Notes: generated by a model not told the origin, from the letters alone. A DNA stretch of 38,385 nucleotides from Nitrosomonas sp. Nm33 (GCF_900107265.1 NZ_FNPJ01000024.1:1-38385), one strand, 5' to 3'; shown: positions 9,081 to 18,992, counted from the stretch's first letter. A program made the numbers and translations.

Positions 9081-10044
9081 GGATTTCGTCGCATTAAGGG
9101 AAAAAAACGCATATTGCGGATGAATAGTTCTGCCATTCTTAAAAACAAGGTAGTTTATCCTGTAAATGTATAAAATGATTGTGAAAAAAACATCATGATA
9201 GCTGCTCCATCATCATCTGAACATGGTAAATCATGCGTTTCATCACGAAACCTGTTAACACATTTTTAGCCGAATAAAAAGCTTTAAAGTTAAGCATCAT
9301 TTGTACGATTAGCTTTATGAGACGGTGATTCTGATCAACGATATTGTTGAGATACTTGATCTGGCATGCATGGATAAATAGGTCTCGATATTATTGATTT
9401 TCATTATTATCCGTTTAAGTAAAATTAAGGTTAGATTATTGTGTGAATGGTGGTTTTCTGGAGATGGTGGTGGAGTTGCCGATTCTTTCAGCGTTTTTCT
9501 CGCGAAGATATTGGCACAGATCATTCTCGTCCATTGTTGCATGGAAAAGGAATTTGGAAATGACTGTTCAACCAAATATGCCAACATTAGGCGATAATCG
9601 TTACCGTAACATGAATTACTGTTCAATTCTTACTGGTATCGAGAAAGCATTCTATTTTGAGATTCTGTTTGATTAACTTGAAGAAAAGATCGAGCTGCTA
9701 ACATATTTTGTACAGATCAGCGATAACTTGAGTAGAAGATTTAGATTCGTTGGAAAGGAAGACAAATGTTTTCCTTCTTCTATGGTGCGCAAACATAGCA
9801 TAAGTATCCCTTGAGATCTCAAAATGACGGCAGGTAAATGACACATTTCCAGATGTGGTCGCATGTTCAAATACTTTTAATTAACAAGAAATATCTCGTT
9901 GTGCTTGTAGATTAATCAGCGACTCATTAAAACAGTTCAATTTATAAAACTGTCAACCGAAGCCGTAATATTCATAGCTTAAATTTATTAATAGAAAATT
10001 TAGGCAATCAAGATATCGTACAGTGCTATCTTTTTGGTTAGTTA
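9081..10044. other. Gene-free debris region
   Basis: Nearly 1 kb separates the P450 gene and the cysB-type gene, whose 3' ends face each other. Apart from the IS6 transposase remnant at 9193-9390, nothing was recognised. Short open frames on both strands have no family motifs. An imperfect hairpin occurs at about 9758-9779 (AAGGAAGACA with TGTTTTCCTT). The region looks like decayed mobile or coding DNA. Confidence 0.5.
9193..9390 (-). pseudogene. IS6-family transposase, C-terminal remnant
   Basis: Read on the minus strand, this fragment encodes IKYLNNIVDQNHRLIKL, then MLNFKAFYSAKNVLTGF and MKRMIYHVQMM, ending in TGA at 9193-9195. These match the C-terminal part of IS6/IS26-type transposases (consensus KYLNNIVEQDHR, then GFKSF, then GIELMHMI). 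The catalytic core upstream is missing, and no terminal repeats were found next to it. This is a dead fragment. Confidence 0.75.
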
Positions 10045-10965
10045 TTAGAATGATTTATCGTTTCTTTTAATGGATTTGCTGAGTGCAGGAATGCAAAGCT
10101 CTATGAAACAATAGGCAAAGTCACGTAAATAGTGGTTCTGGAGAATCGAGATATAAGTCGTATTTTTCTCAAATAAATGTGAGCTATCCAGTTTGACGAG
10201 CAAGGAATCTCGTTCTGGTACAAATGCTACCGATGCAATAATGCCAACACCCATTCCAAGTGCGACATAGGTTTTAATCACATCGGCATCCAGGGCAGAC
10301 ATGGCGATATCGGGAGCTAACCCTGCTTGAGCGAATGCTTGATCGATCCGTGATCGCCCGGTAAATCCGTGGTGATAGGTGATGATCGGAAATTCTGCGA
10401 TGGCTTCGAGCGTAAGGGGGTGAACCGACTGCAAGGGATGTCCTGCAGGCACAATGATAACATGGTGCCATGTGTAGTAGGGAAAAGAGATCAAATTGGT
10501 TGTATTTTCCAATGCTTCTGTTGCGATACCAATATCTGCCTGGCCGTCAAGCAGCATGGATACGATTTCACCTGGACTGGATTGGTGCAATGCCAGGTGC
10601 ACCTTGGGAAATGCTTTCTTGAACTGCCGTACCACAGGTGGCAAGGCATATTGCGCCTGGGTGTGGGTTGTAGCGATAGTAAGCTGACCTTGATCGTACT
10701 GGCTAAACTGCTCAGCCAGGCGTTTGATATTTCGGGTATCCAGCAGGATACGCTCAACAATCTTGATCAGTTCCTTACCGGGCTCAGTTAACCCAGTCAA
10801 GCGCTTGCCTTTGCGAATAAATAATTCAATACCTAATTCATCTTCCAAATCCTTGATATGCTTGCTGACACCGGATTGTGAGGTAAATAAGGCATTGGCG
10901 ACCTCCGTCAGATTGTAATGATGACGAACGGTTTCACTTATGATACGAAGTTGCTGAAAATTCAA
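10045..10965 (-). CDS. cysB: CysB-type LysR transcriptional regulator
   Basis: A LysR-family regulator closest to CysB/Cbl, which in proteobacteria senses O-acetylserine or sulfate status and activates sulfate uptake and assimilation genes. The winged-helix domain occupies the first 60 residues (NLTEVANALFTSQSGVSKHI, then DLEDELGIELFIRKGKR). The effector domain follows from about residue 90 (LTIATTHTQAQYALPP). The expected N-terminus of the family, M-x-FQQLR, matches a TTG start at 10965. An ATG at 11073 would add residues encoded by an inserted transposable element and is rejected. A GAGGAA-type ribosome-binding site supplied by the end of that element lies just upstream. As the last gene of the minus-strand sulfate cluster, it probably regulates it. 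Length is about 306 residues. Confidence 0.85.
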   Translation of the reverse strand: MNFQQLRIISETVRHHYNLTEVANALFTSQSGVSKHIKDLEDELGIELFIRKGKRLTGLTEPGKELIKIVERILLDTRNIKRLAEQFSQYDQGQLTIATTHTQAQYALPPVVRQFKKAFPKVHLALHQSSPGEIVSMLLDGQADIGIATEALENTTNLISFPYYTWHHVIIVPAGHPLQSVHPLTLEAIAEFPIITYHHGFTGRSRIDQAFAQAGLAPDIAMSALDADVIKTYVALGMGVGIIASVAFVPERDSLLVKLDSSHLFEKNTTYISILQNHYLRDFAYCFIELCIPALSKSIKRNDKSF

Positions 10966-11205
10966 CCTAGATTCCTCAGTTGGGCAGGATGGAGTGTGTG
11001 ATTTTGCGAGTGCAGGGCAAGGCGCAACGATGCGGAATGGTCGTTCCATTCCAAAGAGTCGCAACGCAGCCATGCGCTTGCAAAATTGCGCAATCCGTTC
11101 TGCAGCGGAAACACCCAGAGGGTGAAAATGAAATATGTAGGAAAAATTATTATATTCATAATGTTAACATCAGAACGAGCGATCAACTGAGGAATCTAGG
11201 TTCAA
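10961..11205. mobile_element. 235-bp MITE with IS1380-like ends, at the start codon of cysB
   Basis: The element spans 10966-11200. Both ends are the 17-bp inverted repeat CCTAGATTCCTCAGTTG, and it is bordered by a direct repeat TTCAA (10961-10965 and 11201-11205), a 5-bp target duplication. It has no transposase and contains an internal palindrome (GGAATGG ... CCATTCC). The ends resemble those of ISEcp1 (IS1380 family), which begin CCTAGATTC and CCTAAATTCC. Removing the element joins AAAGGGATCGAACA to the TTG start, restoring what looks like the original leader and ribosome-binding site. A TATAAT hexamer on the minus strand at 11149-11154 points toward cysB. Confidence 0.88.
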
Positions 11206-11241
11206 TGTTCGATCCCTTTGTTAATATTGAATTGCGCTATA

Positions 11242-12315
11242 TCAATGCAGCTGATGGGGGAACAAATCAAGGCGGCGCGGTTTGATAAAAACCTGATCAC
11301 CCTTTACTAACTGCAAGTCGCGAAATCGCTCCTTGCTGATTTCAACTTGAATGAGACTCTTATTTTGATTGTCTTGGTGCGCCAATTCCAGTCTGACAAC
11401 CGGACCCACTGAGAGAATATGAACGACATGCGCTGACAGTGCCGATTCGCCATTAATGGCGCGGTCGACTTCGATATCGTGCGGCCGCACATAAGCAACC
11501 GCAGCTAGATTTTCAGCCTCAGCATGTTCAGGGGCATCGATTGCAACATCGCCAATCCAGGCACGGCCTTGATGTACCCGACCATGGAATAGGTTAACAT
11601 GTCCCAGAAACTCATACACAAACGGATTGGCCGGACGCTCATAGACTTCATCGGGTGTGCCGACCTGTTCAATCCGCCCTTCGTTCATAACTACCACTCG
11701 ATCAGATACTTCCAGTGCTTCTTCTTGATCATGGGTGACAAAAATACTGGTAATATGCATGTCATCATGCAGTCTTCTTAGCCAAGTGCGCAATTCCTTG
11801 CGCACTTTGGCATCGAGTGCGCCGAAAGGTTCATCCAATAGCAATACTTTGGGTTCTACCGCCAAAGCGCGTGCCAAAGCAATTCGTTGGCGTTGCCCGC
11901 CGGAGAGCTGGTGGGGATAGCGGTTTGCCAGCCAGTCGAGTTGCACGAGTTTCAGCAGATTGGTGACGCGTTCATGGATTTCCTGATCTTTCAGACGATT
12001 CTGTCTGGGGCGAACACGTAATCCAAACGCGACATTCTCAAAAATTGTCATGTTGCGGAATAGCGCATAATGCTGGAAAACAAAGCCCACCTGCCGATCT
12101 CGGATATGTTGGCTGGTGGCGTCTTCATTATTAAACAGCACTTGACCTGAATCGGCTGTTTCCAGTCCGGCAATGACGCGCAGCAAAGTAGTTTTGCCAG
12201 ATCCTGAAGGTCCCAGTAACGCAAGGAGTTCGCCTGAATGAATTTTCAGGTTGATGTCGCGTAATGCAGCAAATGTGCCGAATTGCTTGGAGAGGTGACG
12301 TATTTCAATGCTCAT
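11242..12315 (-). CDS. cysA: Sulfate/thiosulfate ABC transporter ATPase CysA
   Basis: The ATP-hydrolysing subunit that powers sulfate import through CysT/CysW. Seen in the 357 residues: Walker [12 protein letters not shown] near 33-43, Q-loop FVFQHYALF, signature [15 protein letters not shown], Walker [13 protein letters not shown] and H-loop [12 protein letters not shown]-terminal TOBE-type regulatory region follows ([13 protein letters not shown]). Length and order are typical of CysA. Its start lies three bases past the cysW stop, so the two are co-transcribed and probably translationally coupled. The regulator gene cysB follows, now separated by the inserted MITE. Confidence 0.95.
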   Translation of the reverse strand: MSIEIRHLSKQFGTFAALRDINLKIHSGELLALLGPSGSGKTTLLRVIAGLETADSGQVLFNNEDATSQHIRDRQVGFVFQHYALFRNMTIFENVAFGLRVRPRQNRLKDQEIHERVTNLLKLVQLDWLANRYPHQLSGGQRQRIALARALAVEPKVLLLDEPFGALDAKVRKELRTWLRRLHDDMHITSIFVTHDQEEALEVSDRVVVMNEGRIEQVGTPDEVYERPANPFVYEFLGHVNLFHGRVHQGRAWIGDVAIDAPEHAEAENLAAVAYVRPHDIEVDRAINGESALSAHVVHILSVGPVVRLELAHQDNQNKSLIQVEISKERFRDLQLVKGDQVFIKPRRLDLFPHQLH

Positions 12316-12318
12316 GAA

Positions 12319-13200
12319 TTAATTTTCCTTTTTGATGGGTTCTTTTTGATGGCTTACTTTTGACTCTAAGAAAGTTTTGATGGCAAGTGTGATCAGGGCG
12401 AGTAATGCCAGCAGGGATGCGACTGCAAAGGCTGCGGCATAGTTGTATTCGTTATAGAGAATCTCAACGTGCAGCGGCAAGGTGTTGGTGCTGCCGCGTA
12501 TATGCCCCGACACCACTGAAACCGCGCCGAACTCACCCATGGCGCGTGCATTGCATAGAATGATGCCGTACAACAGACCCCACTTGATGTTGGGAAGAGT
12601 AATGCGCCAGAACGTCTGCCAGCCATTTGCACCCAATGCCACAGCTGCTTCCTCTTCTTCGGTTCCCTGTGCCTGCATGAGTGGGATCAATTCGCGCGCA
12701 ATGAAGGGCACTGTCACAAAAATTGTTGCCAATACTATGCCGGGTACTGCAAAGATGATTTTGAGGTCATGCTCGGCTAACCATGGCCCTAACCACCCCT
12801 GTAAACCGAAAAGCAGTACATAGATTAGACCGGCAATGACGGGAGAGACCGAGATGGGCAGATCAATGAGCGTGATCAGGATGTTCTTGCCGCGAAATTC
12901 AAATTTAGCGATAGCCCAGGCCGCCGCGATGCCAAATACCAGATTAAGTGGCACAGCAATGGCGGTCGCAGTCAGCGTCAGCTTGATGGCTGCAACTGCA
13001 TCTGGGTCTGTGATCGCGGCAAAATAAACATCCACGCCTTTTTTGAGTGCTTCATAGAACACTGAAACCAAGGGTATGAAGAGGAATAATGTCAGAAACG
13101 CAAGCGCCAATCCGATCAGCGCCCAGCGGACCCACACCGGTTCCTGGGTAAGGGCCGCTCTCTGTACTTTGCTAGGATAGGAGATAGTTATCGTGGTCAT
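12319..13200 (-). CDS. cysW: Sulfate ABC transporter permease CysW
   Basis: An inner-membrane permease of 293 residues with six or so hydrophobic segments and the binding-protein-dependent transport motif [23 protein letters not shown], which docks onto CysA. The [15 protein letters not shown] stretch is characteristic of CysW. It forms the sulfate channel with CysT. It lies between cysT (17-base gap) and cysA (3-base gap) in the same orientation. The ribosome-binding site upstream of the ATG is weak, consistent with coupling to cysT translation. Confidence 0.95.
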   Translation of the reverse strand: MTTITISYPSKVQRAALTQEPVWVRWALIGLALAFLTLFLFIPLVSVFYEALKKGVDVYFAAITDPDAVAAIKLTLTATAIAVPLNLVFGIAAAWAIAKFEFRGKNILITLIDLPISVSPVIAGLIYVLLFGLQGWLGPWLAEHDLKIIFAVPGIVLATIFVTVPFIARELIPLMQAQGTEEEEAAVALGANGWQTFWRITLPNIKWGLLYGIILCNARAMGEFGAVSVVSGHIRGSTNTLPLHVEILYNEYNYAAAFAVASLLALLALITLAIKTFLESKVSHQKEPIKKEN

Positions 13201-13216
13201 AGGAGAATTCTCACGC

Positions 13217-14044
13217 TCATGCGTTGCGGCGGCGACTCCACCATTGCAACAGGTTGATAATGAGTAACAGAATGAAAGAGATGGTCAGCATGACGACAGC
13301 AATGGCAGTGGCGCCAGCGAAGTCATACTGCTCGAGCTTGGTAATAATCAATAACGGGGTAATTTCCGAAATCATCGGCATATTGCCCGCGATGAATATG
13401 ACGGAACCATACTCTCCGATGGCACGCGCAAACGCCAGTGCAAAACCCGTCAGGAGGGCAGGAAAAATCGTTGGAAAAATGATCCGCAAGAAAGTCTGCA
13501 ACTGACTCGCACCGAGCATGGCGGCCGCTTCTTCCAGTTCTGTTTCGATATCTTCCAGCACGGGCTGCACTGTGCGGACCACGAATGGCAAGCCAATGAA
13601 AGTCAGTGCCACATAGACACCAATAGGGGTAAAGGCAACTTTGATCCCGAGCGGTTCGAGTAACTGACCGATCCAGCCGTTGCCAGCATAAAGGGCTGTA
13701 AGGGCGATTCCCGCCACGGCAGTAGGCAGGGCAAACGGTAGATCTATCAGGGCATCGACTATCCTTTTGCCAGGAAAATGATAACGAACCAACACCCAGG
13801 CTACCAGCAGTCCGAATACCGCGTTAGTGAGTGCGGCGGCAAACGAAGCACCAAAGGTCAGCCGGTACGAGGCTAACACGCGCGGTGACGTTGCTGTCGC
13901 CCAGAATTCCGACCAAGTCAGTTCGGCAGTTCGAATGAATACCGCCGAAAGTGGGATCAGTACGATCAGACTTAGATAAAGAATTGTAAAACCCAGCGCG
14001 AGATTAAATCCTGGTAATACGCTATGCTGTTTGAATGTACTCAC
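13217..14044 (-). CDS. cysT: Sulfate ABC transporter permease CysT (CysU)
   Basis: The second permease of the sulfate importer, 275 residues with about six membrane segments. The coupling motif is [20 protein letters not shown], and the [14 protein letters not shown] stretch is typical of CysT. The start codon is GTG at 14044 ([13 protein letters not shown]), with AGGAA eight bases upstream. It begins only 22 bases after the EAL-like gene ends, so that gene is part of the same transcript. Confidence 0.95.
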   Translation of the reverse strand: MSTFKQHSVLPGFNLALGFTILYLSLIVLIPLSAVFIRTAELTWSEFWATATSPRVLASYRLTFGASFAAALTNAVFGLLVAWVLVRYHFPGKRIVDALIDLPFALPTAVAGIALTALYAGNGWIGQLLEPLGIKVAFTPIGVYVALTFIGLPFVVRTVQPVLEDIETELEEAAAMLGASQLQTFLRIIFPTIFPALLTGFALAFARAIGEYGSVIFIAGNMPMISEITPLLIITKLEQYDFAGATAIAVVMLTISFILLLIINLLQWWSRRRNA

Positions 14045-14066
14045 TTTATAATTCCTATTAGAAGAT

Positions 14067-14939
14067 TCAAATTTTCCTGCCTACTTCGGGTGTTTGTGCC
14101 AAATCCGGATATAAGATTTCTTGGATTGATCGGGACGAAATCGTGTGAATGGCTCGTGCTGGTTCACTGAGAAAATTACCTTGGAGATAACTAGCGCCAA
14201 GACGTTTGGCAGCCGTTAACTGTTCGAATGTTCCAATATCCCATACCAGAGCCTTGGCACCAAAATGGTGAACAGTTCTGATGATGTCATTGATTACATG
14301 GTGATATAACAGATAGGATGCTTTGATCCGTACGATATCCGGATATAAGCTACCTAGCTCTGACATCCAAGCGCTACTTGAACCCTTATAATAAGTGGCT
14401 GCAATTTGATAGCCGTGTGAGTGATAGTTGTTAATCACTTTCTGCAGTAATTCCCAGTCATCATTAATGATGGAGGGAATCTCAATCGTAACTCGGGAGG
14501 TTCTTATGCCTATCAGGTTAAGAAAATCTTCAAACGCACGACCGTGATCGACCTTAACACTTTCCAGAAGTCGCGGGTGTACGCCTACAAATAATTTTTT
14601 ATCTGTACTGGTGGCTTTATTGAAATAATTGAGTGCGTGTACTGCCCGGCATAAGCGATCCAGATTAACCAATTGTTCATCACTTGTTGCTTGAGCAAAA
14701 ATTTGCCAGGGTGAGAGCGAAATTTCTCCATTCGACTCCGAATGGATATGGGCAGCGTGCCCTATAGTCTTGTTTTGAGCAACATCGATAATAGGTTGGA
14801 AAGCACTGGTTAGCTTGCAACGATAGAATTGCCCACTTATCCAACCATCTTCGGCACGTTCCAGAGAGTAGTCTGTAGCCGATTGGATTAACTCAAATTC
14901 ATCTTTAACTACAAAAGTTTTGGAAGTGGAGGTATTCAT
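14067..14939 (-). CDS. Degenerate EAL-fold protein, copy A
   Basis: A 290-residue protein with the full outline of an EAL (c-di-GMP phosphodiesterase) domain but none of the usual catalytic residues. FQPIIDV at 47 is followed by GHAAHIH where G-x-EAL-x-R is expected. The N-l-P strand is LFVGVHPRLL, the T-E strand is TIEIPS, the D-D-F-G loop is AATYYKGSSS, and the K-x-D strand is DIVRIKASYL. The E-G-V-E-T segment is DIGTFEQL, and the domain ends YLQGNFLSEP. The fold is known; loss of phosphodiesterase activity is inferred. It may bind c-di-GMP or a partner protein. AGGAG precedes the ATG. It lies directly upstream of cysT and is paralogous to the next gene upstream. Confidence 0.8.
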   Translation of the reverse strand: MNTSTSKTFVVKDEFELIQSATDYSLERAEDGWISGQFYRCKLTSAFQPIIDVAQNKTIGHAAHIHSESNGEISLSPWQIFAQATSDEQLVNLDRLCRAVHALNYFNKATSTDKKLFVGVHPRLLESVKVDHGRAFEDFLNLIGIRTSRVTIEIPSIINDDWELLQKVINNYHSHGYQIAATYYKGSSSAWMSELGSLYPDIVRIKASYLLYHHVINDIIRTVHHFGAKALVWDIGTFEQLTAAKRLGASYLQGNFLSEPARAIHTISSRSIQEILYPDLAQTPEVGRKI

Positions 14940-15220
14940 GGAAAAACTCCTGTTAAATGAGGCATCAATATGTGTTGCTGCAGGAGATGTTTTTGATGAG
15001 AGTGAGCATTTCAGTTCCTGTTTTTAGATTGTCTGCATGATTTTATTCATGTGTCTTGATCAACCTGATTTTTCAAATAGCTCACCAAAATCAAAAAGCT
15101 TTATTGCCACGTAAATTTCAGCCATGAGATGCAGTGGGTGCGATGGTTGCAACTGTTAACGAAGCACAACAATAGAGTGATCCCCAGAAAGCCAGCATCA
15201 GATTTAAGCCTGATAAAACA
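14940..15220. other. Gap between the two EAL-like genes
   Basis: Two hundred and eighty bases with no recognisable gene on either strand. The right part is AT-rich. It could carry an internal promoter for the cysT side of the cluster, but none was assigned. Confidence 0.4.
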
Positions 15221-16144
15221 TTATCTTGATTTAATGTATCCATCTTTTAGCCCGTTGAGAGTTCTTTTGTAAAAATAATCTGATGCCAAATCTTCTTTAT
15301 TTTCTTTAATGAGCTGCGGTGAAATCGTATAAATGTCGCGCGTGGGTTTGCTGAGAAAATTGCCTTGTAGATAATCAACCCCTGCATGGAGAGCCTCGGT
15401 AGCTTGATCGGCTGTTTCAATATCGTATACAAGAACAGTTGTGTTAAAACGATGGATTGTTTTTATCAGAGGAGCTGCTGCGTTGTGCCGTAACAGATCT
15501 CGTATTTGAATACGCATGATATCTGGGTAGAGACCACCAAGCTCCATCATGAGTTCTAACATCCAATCATTACTTTCGCTGCTAAAAGTAGTTGCAATCT
15601 GATAACCGCGAGAGCGATAGTTCTGGATGACTTTCCTGAGGGATTTCCAATCGTGACTGGTTTCACGCGGAAGTTCGATGACTACGCGCGAGGTGGGTAC
15701 CTCAATCAGGTTCAGTACGTGCTCAAATGCTTGGCCATGATCATCTTTGACACTTTCCAGCAGTCGTGGCTGCACATGGACAAACAATTTGTTATTCTGA
15801 TCGGACGTACGGTTGAAATAATTAAGGGCATGGATTATCCGGCATAAACGATCCAGCTTGGCAAGTTGGTTTTCTTCCGAAGAAAGAGCAAAAGTATTCC
15901 ATGGAGCGGAAGTAGCTTGTTCATTTAACTCAGAACGAGTATAAGCTGCATGACCTATAGTTTTGTTTTCGGTTGTGTCAAAAATAGGCTGAAAAACACT
16001 GGAAAGCTGGCAATTATAAAAAAATCCTGTAACCCAGTCTCCTTCGGAGTATTGTACCGGATAGTCGGTAGCTTTCAGGATACGATCTAGTTTGCGTGAC
16101 AATCCTTCTGTGTCAGCAAAGATACCAATGGTTGATATATACAT
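15221..16144 (-). CDS. Degenerate EAL-fold protein, copy B
   Basis: A paralogue of the downstream gene (307 residues), with the same N-terminal module and a degenerate EAL domain. FQPIFDTTENKTIGHAAYTR replaces the EAL motif, with LFVHVQPRLLESVK, VIELPRETSHDW, ATTFSSESNDW, DIMRIQIRDLL, DIETADQATEAL and YLQGNFLSKP following in canonical order. Metal- and substrate-binding acids are absent. The C-terminus is longer and lysine-rich. AGGAG lies just before the ATG. A 280-base gap separates it from copy A. Both copies keep the same residue changes, which suggests a conserved non-catalytic role rather than decay. Confidence 0.8.
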   Translation of the reverse strand: MYISTIGIFADTEGLSRKLDRILKATDYPVQYSEGDWVTGFFYNCQLSSVFQPIFDTTENKTIGHAAYTRSELNEQATSAPWNTFALSSEENQLAKLDRLCRIIHALNYFNRTSDQNNKLFVHVQPRLLESVKDDHGQAFEHVLNLIEVPTSRVVIELPRETSHDWKSLRKVIQNYRSRGYQIATTFSSESNDWMLELMMELGGLYPDIMRIQIRDLLRHNAAAPLIKTIHRFNTTVLVYDIETADQATEALHAGVDYLQGNFLSKPTRDIYTISPQLIKENKEDLASDYFYKRTLNGLKDGYIKSR

Positions 16145-16174
16145 AAAAAACTCCTATTAAATAAGGTATTGGGC

Positions 16175-16270
16175 TCACACTATGACAATCAATCTTTCTG
16201 TGTACCCTTGTACAATCGCCTGACGTTTAAGCGATTCGATATGATCGCCGCCTACAATTAATACGCTCAT
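16175..16270 (-). pseudogene. Truncated DUF2325 gene (31 codons)
   Basis: The minus strand from the ATG at 16270 encodes MSVLIVGGDHIESLKRQAIV, then QGYTERLIVIV and TGA. The first part is the typical N-terminus of DUF2325 proteins, small proteins with a nucleotide-binding-like VGGD start and usually around 100 residues. The rest, normally starting R-I-E-H-W-x-G-R, is missing and replaced by an unrelated tail. The ribosome-binding site (AAGGAAATAAC) is intact, so a 31-residue peptide could still be made. It lies between sbp and EAL copy B, so insertion of the EAL genes may have cut it. Confidence 0.7.
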
Positions 16271-16330
16271 GTTATTTCCTTAAAATACGTTCAAATTGGG
16301 AGTGCTGCTTGCACAACACTCCTTGCATGG

Positions 16331-17329
16331 TTATTTCAGATAAATTTGATCAAATGTACCGCCGTCATCAAAGTGGGTTTTTTGCGCATTTTTCCAACTA
16401 CCGAATGCGTCATCGATTTTGAACAGCTTGATGGCCGGGAACTGCTTGGCATACTTTGCAGCGATCTTTTCATTTATTGGCCGGTAGAAATGTTTGGCAG
16501 CAATTTCCTGGCCTTCATCCGAATAGAGGTGCTGGAGATAAGCTTCAGCGATCTTGCGCGTACCTTTCTTGTCAACAACTTTGTCGACCAGGGCAACAGT
16601 AGGTTCTGCAAGGATACTGAGTGAGGGTACGATGATTTCAAATTTATCCTGGCCATATTCCTTGAGTGCCAGGAACGCTTCGTTTTCCCAGGAAATGAGC
16701 ACATCGCCGATACCGCGTTCGATGAATGTAGTGGCTGAACCCCGTGCGCCAGAATCCAGTACCGGCACATTTTTAAAGATATCCGTGACAAATTCTTTAG
16801 CTTTAGCTTCGCCAAAATTCTGTTTGCCGTATTCCCACGCAGCGAGATAATTCCAGCGCGCACCCCCAGATGTTTTAGGGTTAGGGGTGATCACTGCAAT
16901 ACCTGGTCTGGCAAGATCATTCCAATCTTTGATGCTTTTTGGATTTCCCTTGCGTACCAGAAAAATGATGGTTGAGGTATAAGGTGAGCTGTTATGGGTC
17001 AAACGAGTTTGCCAATTGTCTGGCAGAAGCTTGCCATGTGCTGCTATTGCATCGATATCTCCTGCCAATGCGAGGGTGACTACATCCGCATCCAGCCCAT
17101 CAATCACAGAGCGCGCTTGTTTGCCGGAGCCTCCATGCGATTGCCGGACAGTGACTTTCTCACCGGTCTGTGCCTGCCAGTATTTACTGAATGCGGGATT
17201 GAATTCCTGATAAAGCTCGCGGGTTGGATCGTAGGAAACATTCAATAAAGCTTTGTCTGCAGATACGTTACTTCCAATCAGTAAGCTTGCTGCCAGCAGG
17301 GTAATTTTTGACCATTTGTTTGCTTTCAT
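16331..17329 (-). CDS. sbp: Periplasmic sulfate-binding protein
   Basis: The substrate-binding subunit of the CysTWA importer. It has a signal peptide ([20 protein letters not shown], cut after NVSA) and then [20 protein letters not shown], the standard start of mature Sbp/Cys[21 protein letters not shown] and [16 protein letters not shown] are the sulfate-loop motifs, with [25 protein letters not shown] later in the chain. Length is 332 residues, normal for the family. AAGGAAAAAGC precedes the start codon. It is encoded just after the porin gene in the same orientation. Confidence 0.95.
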   Translation of the reverse strand: MKANKWSKITLLAASLLIGSNVSADKALLNVSYDPTRELYQEFNPAFSKYWQAQTGEKVTVRQSHGGSGKQARSVIDGLDADVVTLALAGDIDAIAAHGKLLPDNWQTRLTHNSSPYTSTIIFLVRKGNPKSIKDWNDLARPGIAVITPNPKTSGGARWNYLAAWEYGKQNFGEAKAKEFVTDIFKNVPVLDSGARGSATTFIERGIGDVLISWENEAFLALKEYGQDKFEIIVPSLSILAEPTVALVDKVVDKKGTRKIAEAYLQHLYSDEGQEIAAKHFYRPINEKIAAKYAKQFPAIKLFKIDDAFGSWKNAQKTHFDDGGTFDQIYLK

Positions 17330-17372
17330 GCTTTTTCCTTTAATGTATAAGGTTTAAGTTATTTGAACGCTC

Positions 17373-18992
17373 TTATTTAAATGCTCGAATCGATACTTCT
17401 ACGTAGAAAAAATTTGAGCTGTCTCTGGATTCTCCTAATGCCGCCAGTTGTCTGTTTTTGGTGAATTCCCCGTTTATAAAGTGCGAATACCCAATAGTCG
17501 TGTCGACCAGCGGCGCCAATTTGTAGTTAACGCGTGCATTGATTGATTGCCCGATAAAGTCCCCACTTTGGCCGGTTTTATCGCGATTGAAGGGGTTAGG
17601 GGTTGAAATGTTTAGAAAATTGTTAAATCGATCAGTGTCACTAGCTAGCCAGAACCAGCTATAACCGCCATCGATGGACACATTCCTATGGGGTGAAAAC
17701 TCAAATACTATTTTGGGCGCCTTGATGTTTTCCATGACGATATAGTCATCGGGTGACCAGGGACGGGAAAATCCGAAGAAGCGTTCAAAACGATTGTCAA
17801 CATTGTCTTTAGGATTGCGGTCACCGCTGACAAAACCATAAAAGGCGCTGAGTCTGGGTTTCCAGGCATGTTTGAAGCTGTAGCCAAATTCAAGCAGATA
17901 AGCCCAAGCATTTTTTTTCAAACCATTATCGCTGCCAAATTGATAGATTGCCCCCAGATCGAAATCGATGTTGGTATACGGCAGCACGCCGTAGGCACGG
18001 ATGGCTGGTGAATAGATATCACGCTCAGCCTGCCGCCCATCTCTGCCATCTTGCTTGAGACCCATGAAATAGGGCTGCAGCGTGATGATGTCAGACCACT
18101 TGCGCCAATGTCCGACTGCACCATAGAACCATTGGCTTTTATTACGTCCATCAAAAGCATCGATTTCGCGAATGACAGGCTGCATGCCCCAGGCATCGAA
18201 TTCCCAGTCATTGCCCTCTTGTCCGAAGGTAACACGAAAACCTTCAAAATTATTGGTGGTGTTGCGCCATTGATTGTTACCGAGCAAGCGGCGGTCTACT
18301 GCCTCCCAAGCCATGCGGCCACCACGAATTCGGATTGGGCGGTTATTTCCCAGGTCGTCCGTTCCCAGTGCATCCTTGAAATACAGTTCACCATAGGTTT
18401 GAATCAACTCATATTGGTTCCAGTCACGGTTATCTCTGGGAAACTCGCTGTTATAACCTCGCGAATCCTGAAATTCAATCGCCATACGAAACGGATCGAG
18501 AATATGTCTGATCCCCACGTACGCGCGGGTGCGCAGCAGGAATTGGTTATCGACTAAGAGTCTGTTGCGACGGATATCACCATCACGCAGCTCATACCGC
18601 GTGCGGTGATCGAACCCAAAATCCAGCCAGTGGAGATCCTTAAATTCAGGATGTTCAGTTCTGGCCATGTTACGCACATAGCGGGGTGGATCAGATTCAG
18701 GGTGCGTAGCATAGCTGCGCGCACGCTGAAAATAAGTTGTCTTCTGCGGGGCATCTGCCTTGGCAGCGGCAGGTTGTGCAGTTGATTGCGCATCTCGCTG
18801 CGTTGCCGCTTGTTCCTTAGGTTTGATTGCCCATTTGTAGGAATCACCTTGAGTTGCTTGTGCCACTTGCAACATGGGCTGCTGCGCAACCTGAGAATTT
18901 TTAAGTGGTACAGAGCCTCCATTTGCCTGAATCGAGGCAATAGGCAATACATTTGCTGTAATAAGCAAAATGGTTCGCCAAGAATATTTCAT
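17373..18992 (-). CDS. Alginate-export-type outer-membrane porin
   Basis: A 539-residue exported protein with a signal peptide, then a 90-residue Gln/Ala/Lys-rich linker, then an outer-membrane beta-barrel of the alginate export (AlgE-like) family. Seen features are the entry strand FGFDHRTRYELRDGD, LLRTRAYVGI, MAIEFQDSRGYNSEFPRDN and many alternating aromatic strands to the C-terminus (FFYVEVSIRAF). Such barrels pass anions or organic solutes. Its place between the YezD-like gene and sbp suggests passage of sulfate or organosulfur compounds; that role is inferred. A strong GGGGAG ribosome-binding site is present. The barrel ends in Lys after Phe, unlike the usual terminal Phe. Confidence 0.75.
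   Translation of the reverse strand: MKYSWRTILLITANVLPIASIQANGGSVPLKNSQVAQQPMLQVAQATQGDSYKWAIKPKEQAATQRDAQSTAQPAAAKADAPQKTTYFQRARSYATHPESDPPRYVRNMARTEHPEFKDLHWLDFGFDHRTRYELRDGDIRRNRLLVDNQFLLRTRAYVGIRHILDPFRMAIEFQDSRGYNSEFPRDNRDWNQYELIQTYGELYFKDALGTDDLGNNRPIRIRGGRMAWEAVDRRLLGNNQWRNTTNNFEGFRVTFGQEGNDWEFDAWGMQPVIREIDAFDGRNKSQWFYGAVGHWRKWSDIITLQPYFMGLKQDGRDGRQAERDIYSPAIRAYGVLPYTNIDFDLGAIYQFGSDNGLKKNAWAYLLEFGYSFKHAWKPRLSAFYGFVSGDRNPKDNVDNRFERFFGFSRPWSPDDYIVMENIKAPKIVFEFSPHRNVSIDGGYSWFWLASDTDRFNNFLNISTPNPFNRDKTGQSGDFIGQSINARVNYKLAPLVDTTIGYSHFINGEFTKNRQLAALGESRDSSNFFYVEVSIRAFK

Noticed and set aside
9394-9676. Short overlapping open frames between the P450 and cysB-type genes
   Set aside because: No motif, no convincing ribosome-binding site and atypical composition next to a transposase remnant; treated as debris.
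10966-11073. An ATG at 11073 that would lengthen the CysB-type regulator by 36 residues
   Set aside because: The extension is encoded entirely by the inserted MITE and has no family similarity; the family N-terminus begins at the TTG at 10965.
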